DNA from: Halanaerobium sp041694515
Lineage (GTDB): Bacteria; Bacillota; Halanaerobiia; Halanaerobiales; Halanaerobiaceae
DNA: 23,881 bases
NCBI GenBank assembly: GCA_041694515.1
Contig: JASMSZ010000102.1
Coordinates: 1 to 23,881, forward strand
Reading direction: 5' to 3'
Shown here: positions 16,360-22,808 of the stretch, piece by piece
How positions within the stretch are numbered: the first letter of the stretch is position 1
How the letters are laid out: every line of letters starts with the position of its first letter
Notes under the pieces: generated by a model
Seen by the model: the letters and a program-made list of their open reading frames with translations, nothing else
Told to the model about the DNA's origin: nothing
The model's database searches: none
Translations under genes and position numbers: made by a program

Positions 16360-17177
16360 TGAATTTGAAAAATACTTCGTTTATTTCTTATCAAAAAGAT
16401 GGAATAAATATAGTGATCCGCAGTGATATTTCAGAGAGATGGCTTGATAATTTTATAAATCAATTTATAAATATGAATAGTTTAGATCAGGCAGAAGTTC
16501 TATATGATAAAAGAAATACAATTACTAAAATCGATGATCAAATTTTGGGAAAGGAAATAGCAGTAAAAGAATTTCACCTTGAAAAGACCTATGATCAACT
16601 ACGCTTTCGCCTGCTTCCCTCTAAAGCAGAACGTTCTTTAAAAATAGCAAGAGCCTTAAAGGAAGCCGGACTTAAAACTCCGGAACCACTTGCTGTAATA
16701 GAAAAAAGAGGTAAAACAAATGAGCTGATTTTCAGTTATTATCTAACTGATTATGTTGATTATGATTTTAATATGCTGGATATTGCAAAGGATTTTGAGC
16801 ATCCTGAAAGATATAAAATTAAAGAACTGATGCCCCAGCTTGGAAAAGAAGTTAAGAGAATGCATCAAGCCAATATTGTTCATAATGATCTGCATGCCGG
16901 AAATATCCTGGTTAAGGATTTTGAAACTAAGCCAAAACTGTATTATATAGATTTGAATAGAGGTCGGATTAAAGACGAGCTTTCCGAAAAAGATAAGATA
17001 AATGATCTCAAGCGTTTAAAATTTACTGATCAGGAAAAGAAAATTTTCTTTAAAAATTATGCCCCGGGAAATTGGAAGTACTACTACCAAAAAGTAAGTG
17101 AAGCCCGCCAGAAGAGAAGAAAATTTGTGGAAACAAAAAATAAAATAAGAAAATTTTTTGGGATTCAAAAAGGCTAA
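16359..17177 (+). CDS. LPS kinase, WaaP/KdkA-like
   Basis: A 272-residue kinase-like protein of the LPS-kinase family, which phosphorylates heptose or Kdo in the inner core in the cytoplasm. The catalytic loop is HNDLHAGN: Asp177 is the expected base and Asn182 a metal ligand; YIDLNRG supplies Asp198, the counterpart of DFG. Lys70 in the AVKEF stretch is the likely ATP lysine, and PSKAERSLKIARALKEAG precedes it in the usual regulatory-helix position. A basic C-terminal tail (QKRRKFVETKNKIRKF) could contact phospholipid. Whether it targets heptose (WaaP/WaaY) or Kdo (KdkA) cannot be decided. It overlaps the LAB_N gene by one base and is followed by a 262-base gap. Confidence 0.83.
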   Translation: MNLKNTSFISYQKDGINIVIRSDISERWLDNFINQFINMNSLDQAEVLYDKRNTITKIDDQILGKEIAVKEFHLEKTYDQLRFRLLPSKAERSLKIARALKEAGLKTPEPLAVIEKRGKTNELIFSYYLTDYVDYDFNMLDIAKDFEHPERYKIKELMPQLGKEVKRMHQANIVHNDLHAGNILVKDFETKPKLYYIDLNRGRIKDELSEKDKINDLKRLKFTDQEKKIFFKNYAPGNWKYYYQKVSEARQKRRKFVETKNKIRKFFGIQKG

Positions 17178-17439
17178 CTCAAAATTTATAAGAGATAGTA
17201 TTCTAGAATCTATAGTATGATTTTCAGCTGATATTTTCAGACTATTCCTCTCTGGGAATGGTAGCGCAAAAAAATTATAATTTTGTTCATCTGTCTTTGG
17301 TTTTAATATATTTTTAATATGATTGAGTTGTCAAATTAATTATTGTAATCAGGGGGCATTATACTAATTATATAATGACATAATATATTAAAAAGAGATA
17401 ATTAAAATTGAATTTAATTCAATTATTGGAGTTGATTCT
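17178..17439. other. AT-rich intergenic gap with small inverted repeats
   Basis: This 262-base stretch holds no gene I can support. It has a perfect ten-base palindrome (ATTCTAGAAT) near 17200, a stem-loop at 17241-17262, and a perfect 14-base palindrome (AAAATTATAATTTT) near 17270-17284. The last 100 bases contain TATAAT-like sequences (TATAAT near 17370) but no properly spaced -35, so a promoter for the hydrolase-GT2 gene is only possible. No T-run follows any hairpin, so no clear terminator is seen. The following gene's SD (TTGGAG, 17426-17431) lies at its end. Confidence 0.5.
17241..17262 (+). other. Stem-loop in the kinase/hydrolase gap
   Basis: ACTATTCC (17241-17248) pairs with GGAATGGT (17255-17262) across a six-base loop, giving eight pairs of which one is T opposite G. 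It lies 64 bases after the LPS kinase stop and is followed by AGCGC and an A-run rather than a T-run, so it is not a typical intrinsic terminator on this strand. It might be a weak terminator or an RNA-stabilising hairpin. Confidence 0.45.
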
Positions 17440-18828
17440 ATGATTAATATAGAGCTGAAAAATGATTCTAAAGCTTTATTTTTCTTAATCCATGGTTATA
17501 CAGGGAGTCCAACAGACTTTAACGGTTTACCAGAATATTTAAGTAATACTCTTGCTGTAAATGTTAAAGTAATGCTTCTCAAGGGACATGGTAGAACAGT
17601 CCAGGCCCTTGATAATATAGGTTTAAAAGATTTTATTAATCAAATTGAAGCTGAACTAAAAAGCGATTTAAAAAAATATGATGAAATTATTCTCGGGGGG
17701 GTTTCTTTTGGAGCTCAAATGGCACTGCATTTTGCCAGCAAATTTCCTGTAGATGGAGTGTTTAATGTCTGCTTACCATATAAATTAAAATTTCCCTTTA
17801 ATATTCCTGGTTTATCACTGCTTGGTTTTTTTAAGAAGTACTGGACAAAACCATTACCAGATGAAGAGGAGAAAATCCGCCAAAACACATTTTATTATAA
17901 TCAAATGCATGCAAATGGATTAAAAATTATTAAAAAGGCAAATAATTTATTAGAAAAAGAACTCTCTAAAATAACATGTCCAGTTTTTACAATTCATTCG
18001 AAAAATGATCCAATAGGCAATTATAAAGCAATTGGGTATATCAGCCGTAAAATTGAAGCTCCTCATTATATAGAAATTATAGATAATAAAAATCATAATC
18101 TATTTTTTTCGAAAAAAAGTTCCGAAATTTACAAAAATATTACAGATTTTTATCAAAATATTAATAAAGAAAAAAATAAGAATGAGGATACAACAGCTGC
18201 TATTATTCCAGCTTATAATGAAGCTCAGAATATAGATCGGGTTTTGGATGTCTTAACTCAGGCTGAGTTTTTAAACGAAATTATTGTTATTGATGACGGC
18301 TCAACAGATAATACTGCAGAAGTGGTGAGCAGATTTGAAAGAGTTAAATTGATAAAAAATGATACCAACAGGGGGAAGGCTCAGTCAATGCAGCAGGGAG
18401 TTGAGAATACTGAGGCAGATATATTATTCTTCTGTGATGCTGATCTAAAAGATTTAACAGTTGAAATTGTTGCTCAGATTATTCAACCTGTTGCTAAAAG
18501 AAAATATGATATGTATATTGGGGTAAGAAATAACTTTATGCAGAAAGCAGTAACTTTATTTGCCCTTAACTCTGGTGAGCGCGCAGTAAGACGTGAACTC
18601 TGGAATAAACTACCGGAACATTTTAAATATCGTTATCGTGTAGAAGCTGGACTTAATTTTATTGCTAAAAGACGAGGTAATGGCTATGGATGGGAGAAAT
18701 TTGAATACTATCAAACTCTTAAAGAAAAAAAGTACGGATTTCTAAAAGGTACTCTACTGCGCTGGTGGATGAATCTTGATGTTGCTTATGCCTATCTGCT
18801 GACTATTTTACAAAGGTTAAAGAGGTAA
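17440..18828 (+). CDS. Fusion of alpha/beta hydrolase and GT2 glycosyltransferase
   Basis: A 462-residue protein with two domains. Residues about 1-245 are an alpha/beta hydrolase resembling monoglyceride lipase/carboxylesterase-type enzymes: oxyanion segment LIHGYTGSP, nucleophile Ser89 in GGVSFGA, Asp190 in HSKNDPIG and His219 in NKNHNLFF form a complete triad. Residues about 248-462 are a cytosolic GT2 domain: AAIIPAYNEAQNIDRVL, VIDDGSTDNT (about 284), NRGKAQSMQQGV, the DAD metal motif at 333-335, and SGERAVRRELW. The junction KEKNKNEDTT reads as a linker. No signal peptide is visible, so the protein is cytoplasmic. I infer that it makes and edits a lipid-linked sugar. Start is fixed by GGAG at 17428-17431. 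Both domains look intact. Confidence 0.85.
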   Translation: MINIELKNDSKALFFLIHGYTGSPTDFNGLPEYLSNTLAVNVKVMLLKGHGRTVQALDNIGLKDFINQIEAELKSDLKKYDEIILGGVSFGAQMALHFASKFPVDGVFNVCLPYKLKFPFNIPGLSLLGFFKKYWTKPLPDEEEKIRQNTFYYNQMHANGLKIIKKANNLLEKELSKITCPVFTIHSKNDPIGNYKAIGYISRKIEAPHYIEIIDNKNHNLFFSKKSSEIYKNITDFYQNINKEKNKNEDTTAAIIPAYNEAQNIDRVLDVLTQAEFLNEIIVIDDGSTDNTAEVVSRFERVKLIKNDTNRGKAQSMQQGVENTEADILFFCDADLKDLTVEIVAQIIQPVAKRKYDMYIGVRNNFMQKAVTLFALNSGERAVRRELWNKLPEHFKYRYRVEAGLNFIAKRRGNGYGWEKFEYYQTLKEKKYGFLKGTLLRWWMNLDVAYAYLLTILQRLKR

Positions 18829-18833
18829 TATTT

Positions 18834-20942
18834 ATGACAAATTTATATAATCATTTAATCAACTTAATCAGTAATTACTCAATTTTTGGTTATCTCTTAA
18901 TATTTATACTTGCTTTTTTTGAGTCCTTTGCATTTATCGGTCTGATTGTTCCGGGAAGTGTTGCGGTAATTGTTGGTGGTTTTCTCGCTGCTCATGGGAT
19001 TATAAATATAAAGATATTGTTTATTTCTGCAGTTTTAGCTTCTATTCTGGGAGATAGTTTTAGTTTTCGTCTGGGTGGAAGTGACAAAATATTTTTTAAA
19101 GCTGAAAATAGATTTTTTAAGCCAGAACTATTAGCAAAGGGGAAAGAATTTTTTGAAAAGTATGGTGCAAAAGGTGTTTTTTTAGGAAGATTTATTGGCT
19201 GGGTCAGGCCAATTGTTCCCTTTATTGCAGGGGTATTTGAACTTGATCTAAAGATATTTTTATTCTGGAATATTTTGAGTGGATTCTTCTGGGCAGGGAC
19301 TCACATTGCTCTGGGATATTTCTTTGGCAGATCCTGGCAGCTGGTTACATTGTGGTCTACAAGAGTAACCCTATTTTTCAGCGTTTTTATTATTTTTATA
19401 ATTCTTATTTATTTATTAAAATGGTTTGCAGTGCGTCAGGGAAGAATAATTTATCAAATCTTTATTTCTATCGGGCATTCGATAAAAAATTCAATTTTGG
19501 CAAACACAGAGCTGCAGAAGTTTATGGAAAACCACAGCAAATTCTTTTCATTTTTAGAAAAAAGATTTGATAAAAACAAATTTTTAGGTTTACCCTTAAC
19601 TCTGCTTTCAATTTCTTTAATCTACGTCCTTGCATTATTTGGGGGTATTGTTGAAGATCTGATTAATTCTGAAATTATTACTCAGATTGATTTAAAAATA
19701 GAAAGTTCGTTAGTGCTTTTTAGAAATTCAGACCTTAGTTCTATTTTTCGCTGGATAACCCTGCTTGGTAAATGGCAGGTTGTTACAACTTTTTTAGCTG
19801 CAGCAGTTATACTTTTCTGGATCTGGAATAAAAAAAATTATATTTTTGCTATTATAATAAGTGTTGTTGGAAGTACTGTTTTTACTGCAGCAGGAAAAAT
19901 TATATTTCAGAGGCCAAGACCTGCAGCTGCCGTGTATGAGGAATATTCTTATTCTTTTCCCAGCGGACATGCGACTATAGCAGTTGCTTTTTATGGATTT
20001 CTTGCCTATTTTTTAATTAAAAACAGAAAAAATTTAAAGTCCAAAATAAATATTTTTTTTATTACTTTATTTAGCATAGTATTAATTGGTTTTAGTCGGC
20101 TTTATCTGGGGGTTCATTATTTTAGTGATGTCTGGGCAGGATATTTGGTAGGAGCAATCTGGTTAATAGTTGCCATCGGGTTTGCAGAATACTTATTTAC
20201 TATTAAAAAATCAGCTGCAAATAAAATTTCAATTAAATATAAAAAAATAATATCTACCGTAATTATTTTAATAGTAACTGCTTCGTACTCTTTCTTTGCT
20301 TACAGCTATCAGTTTCCTAATTCAACTGAAGAACAGCTGAAAGCAGAAATCAATATTGAGAGTACTATGAGTATTTTTGATGCTCAAGGTTTAAAGTATA
20401 CTGAGTCTTTACTGGGAAAGAAGCAGGAGCCGATCAGTTTTATTATTTTAGCTGAAAATGAGAAAAAATTAGTTGAGCTTTTTCATTCTGGCGGCTGGGA
20501 GACTGCTGATGAAGTGAATTTCTATAATCTTTACAGACTGGCTAAAGCTGAACTTTTTCAGGGAGATTATTCGAATTCTCCAATTGCGCCCATTTTTTGG
20601 AATTCCAGGGTACCTGATTTTAACTTTGTAAAAACAGCTGAGACCAGTAATTCAAAAGCGAGGCATCAAATCAGAATCTGGAAGAGTAATTTTGTTTTAG
20701 AAAATGAGGGCAGAATTTATACCGGGATTATTAGTTTTACTGATAAAACTAAATGGGGATTTATTCATCAGATTAGGCCGGATTTGAATGCTGAAAGAGA
20801 ATTTTTATCTAATAACCTAAATCTTACTGGTCTGATTGAAAAGACAGAAGAGGAAAAACTGGTAGAAGCCCAAACCGGTGAAAATTTTAGTGGAGATTCT
20901 TTCTTTACAGATGGTAATATATATATTTTCTTTTTAAAGTAA
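18834..20942 (+). CDS. DedA-PAP2-LssY_C fusion membrane protein
   Basis: A 702-residue membrane protein joining three domains. Residues about 1-190 are DedA (SNARE-associated): FFESFAFIGLIVPGS and FLGRFIGWVRPIVPFIAG. Residues about 240-460 are a PAP2 lipid phosphatase with all three motifs: KIIFQRPRP (about 355), PSGH (376-379) and SRLYLGVHYFSD (421-432). From about 490 a hydrophilic C-terminal domain resembles LssY_C. DedA proteins include undecaprenyl-phosphate flippases, and PAP2 enzymes dephosphorylate undecaprenyl pyrophosphate, so the fusion may recycle the lipid carrier used by the neighbouring ArnT-like enzymes; this is inference. The architecture, as in Legionella LssY, is already known. 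AGAGGT at 18819-18824 is the SD. Five bases separate it from the fusion gene upstream. Confidence 0.87.
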   Translation: MTNLYNHLINLISNYSIFGYLLIFILAFFESFAFIGLIVPGSVAVIVGGFLAAHGIINIKILFISAVLASILGDSFSFRLGGSDKIFFKAENRFFKPELLAKGKEFFEKYGAKGVFLGRFIGWVRPIVPFIAGVFELDLKIFLFWNILSGFFWAGTHIALGYFFGRSWQLVTLWSTRVTLFFSVFIIFIILIYLLKWFAVRQGRIIYQIFISIGHSIKNSILANTELQKFMENHSKFFSFLEKRFDKNKFLGLPLTLLSISLIYVLALFGGIVEDLINSEIITQIDLKIESSLVLFRNSDLSSIFRWITLLGKWQVVTTFLAAAVILFWIWNKKNYIFAIIISVVGSTVFTAAGKIIFQRPRPAAAVYEEYSYSFPSGHATIAVAFYGFLAYFLIKNRKNLKSKINIFFITLFSIVLIGFSRLYLGVHYFSDVWAGYLVGAIWLIVAIGFAEYLFTIKKSAANKISIKYKKIISTVIILIVTASYSFFAYSYQFPNSTEEQLKAEINIESTMSIFDAQGLKYTESLLGKKQEPISFIILAENEKKLVELFHSGGWETADEVNFYNLYRLAKAELFQGDYSNSPIAPIFWNSRVPDFNFVKTAETSNSKARHQIRIWKSNFVLENEGRIYTGIISFTDKTKWGFIHQIRPDLNAEREFLSNNLNLTGLIEKTEEEKLVEAQTGENFSGDSFFTDGNIYIFFLK

Positions 20943-20948
20943 TTAATA

Positions 20949-20969
20949 GTTGAACTGCTAAAGTTCAAC
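20949..20969. repeat. Inverted repeat upstream of the GT83 promoter
   Basis: GTTGAAC (20949-20955) and GTTCAAC (20963-20969) are perfect seven-base inverted repeats around a seven-base loop. They lie 6 bases after the DedA-PAP2 stop and 6 bases before the proposed -35. No T-run follows, so a terminator role is doubtful; an operator is possible. The half-site GTTCAA recurs at 21082-21087 and 21092-21097, close to the start of the next gene. Confidence 0.4.
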
Positions 20970-20975
20970 AAATGT

Positions 20976-21004
20976 TTGAAGTATATAAAAGTTTATTATA
21001 TAAT
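20976..21004 (+). promoter_or_regulatory. Sigma-A-type promoter for the tandem ArnT-like genes
   Basis: TTGAAG (20976-20981, four of six consensus bases) and a perfect TATAAT (20999-21004) are separated by exactly 17 bases. Transcription would start near 21011. It lies between the DedA-PAP2 gene and the two ArnT-like genes at 21088 and 22809, suggesting that these form their own transcription unit. A nine-codon frame (MFIKFIIIF) with AGGGG at 21017-21021 lies between it and the gene; its meaning is unclear. Confidence 0.55.
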
Positions 21005-21087
21005 TTTAATGCAAATAGGGGTTTTTATGTTTATTAAGTTTATTATTATATTTTAATTAAAATCATTAAATAGGAGTTGAAGTTCAA

Positions 21088-22698
21088 ATTAGTTCAATAA
21101 ATAGTAATAAGAAAACATATATCTACATTTTAATAATTATAATTTTTGGGACACTTCTATATTTACCTGCTGCTTTTCAAAGAGATTTACACTGGAAAGA
21201 AGAAATGAAATATGTTGAGGTTGCAAAGGAAATGCATGATACTGGTAACTGGCTGGTTCCGCATTTTGGGGGAGAAATTTATTCACATAAACCTCCTTTT
21301 TATTTTTGGCTTTTAAATTTCAATAGATTTTTATTTGGTAATTATTCCGTCACAGCAGTGGTGCTTGCAAGTTTAATCCCGGGAATTTTAATTGCACTGC
21401 TCACTTTTTACTGGGGAAGTTTAAATTTTAATCTAAAATATGGATTTTTGTCCGGACTTATTTTAATGACAGCTTTTTACTTTTTTGCTTTATCCATTAC
21501 AGTGAGAATGGATCATTTAATGGGGCTTTTTATTATTTCTGCTCTATTTTCTTTTTATTTAGGCTATTCTTCGGCAGCAGAGAACAAGAAAAAATTTTAT
21601 TATCTTATTTATGTTTTTATGGCTTTATCAACCTGGATTAAGGGGCCTGCAGGGTTTTTAATTCCTTTAATTGTAATCCCAGTTTTTTTGCTTATTCAAA
21701 AAGATACTGGAGAATTCAAAAATTTAGAGCTGAAAAAAGGAGCCTTAATTTTTGCAGCTGCAATTTTACTGTGGTTGGTACCAGCTCTGCTTAAAGGTGG
21801 TAAAGATTATGCATACGAGTTATTAATTGTTCAAACTTTTGGCAGAACAGTTAATTCTTTTGCTCATCAGAGACCGGTATATTATTACCTGAAAACTTTT
21901 TCTTTTACCTTTTTGCCCTGGTCTTTCTTTTTATATTCAGCTTTTATTTATTGTTTTAGAAAAAGAAAAGAACTACCTCGGTTTATTAAGTTTTTACTCA
22001 GCTGGTTTATTACAACTTTTATATTCTTTTCTTTAATCAGTGGTAAATTAGATATTTATCTACTGCCCATTTATCCAGCTGGAGCAATGCTTGCTGCTTA
22101 TTTATTTAAAGAGACTGCAGATAAAAAAGCATCTAAGTATTATATTATTATTCCTGCTGTTATCACCCTGGGCTTTTTAGCACTGGGAAGCTTTTTTATT
22201 CCGCAGGAACTGAATGGAATAGCGTTAAAAAATCTTTTGCTGCCAACAATTAGCAGCTGGATTTTAGGCGCCTTAATTGGATTAATTTTATTATTTAAAA
22301 AGAAATACAGTTACATATCTTACCTGGTAATTATAATATTTACTGTTTTTCTGCTTAATTTTTCTTTTTCAGCGGCTGAGCCATTCAGCCAGACTTATAC
22401 AGTAAAACCAGCTGCTGAAGAGCTAAAAGAATTAAATAGTGATGGAATTAAGCACATTGCTGTTTATAAATATGATGGAGATTCTGCTGCTCTGGGGGTC
22501 TATCTTGATTTCTGGCCAGATGTTGTAAATAATCAGGCTGATTTTTTAACTTATCTTGAGCAGGAAGAAATAGCATTAATGGTGGAAACAAAAGACTGGC
22601 AGAGTTTTGATGGACAGTTAGTCAAAAAAATAGAAAAAGAATTTGAAATATTAAAGTTAAATCAGAATTATATAATTATCACAGATTATATAAAGTAG
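21088..22698 (+). CDS. ArnT-like transferase with non-canonical start and Asp-to-Glu change
   Basis: A GT83/ArnT-like membrane glycosyltransferase of about 536 residues. The frame is open from 21070, but no ATG, GTG or TTG occurs in frame before an internal ATG at 21205. A start there would remove the first TM (IYILIIIIFGTLLYLPAAF) and half of the catalytic loop, which the related gene at 22809 retains. I therefore place the start at ATT 21088, with AGGAG (21072-21076) upstream; an ATT start is rare and uncertain. The loop is DLHWKEEMKYVEVAKEM, where the family has a catalytic Asp (DE): here it is Glu38-Glu39. Later blocks are normal: HKPPFYFWLL, VRMDHLMG, KGPAGFLIPL, HQRPVYYYLKTF. It may be active with altered chemistry or decaying. 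Confidence 0.78.
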   Translation: MSSINSNKKTYIYILIIIIFGTLLYLPAAFQRDLHWKEEMKYVEVAKEMHDTGNWLVPHFGGEIYSHKPPFYFWLLNFNRFLFGNYSVTAVVLASLIPGILIALLTFYWGSLNFNLKYGFLSGLILMTAFYFFALSITVRMDHLMGLFIISALFSFYLGYSSAAENKKKFYYLIYVFMALSTWIKGPAGFLIPLIVIPVFLLIQKDTGEFKNLELKKGALIFAAAILLWLVPALLKGGKDYAYELLIVQTFGRTVNSFAHQRPVYYYLKTFSFTFLPWSFFLYSAFIYCFRKRKELPRFIKFLLSWFITTFIFFSLISGKLDIYLLPIYPAGAMLAAYLFKETADKKASKYYIIIPAVITLGFLALGSFFIPQELNGIALKNLLLPTISSWILGALIGLILLFKKKYSYISYLVIIIFTVFLLNFSFSAAEPFSQTYTVKPAAEELKELNSDGIKHIAVYKYDGDSAALGVYLDFWPDVVNNQADFLTYLEQEEIALMVETKDWQSFDGQLVKKIEKEFEILKLNQNYIIITDYIK

Positions 22699-22727
22699 GA
22701 TATATTTTTGGGGGCAGGATTAAAATC

Positions 22728-22784
22728 ATGAAGCATCTTGTAACTGGAGCGGTCGGACATGGTTTTTCATATTTTTTGATTTAA
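22728..22784 (+). pseudogene. Vestigial N-terminus of an SDR epimerase gene
   Basis: An 18-codon reading frame with an SD-like CAGGA (22715-22719) at proper distance. It reads MKHLVTGAVGHGFSYFLI then stop. The first ten residues match the start of the epimerase at 13256 (MKHLITGAAGFIG) at eight of ten positions, including the Rossmann glycines, while the DNA codons differ (AAGCATCTT against AAACACTTA), so it is not a recent copy. The rest of the gene is gone. It occupies the gap between the two tandem ArnT-like genes. The match is short, so a chance origin is not excluded. Confidence 0.45.
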
Positions 22785-22808
22785 TCAGAATTTTAAGGGG
22801 GGAATTAA

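Noticed and set aside
19352..19570. A 72-codon + strand frame inside the DedA-PAP2 gene
   Set aside because: It is another frame of a long, well-supported gene, with no SD or recognisable content.
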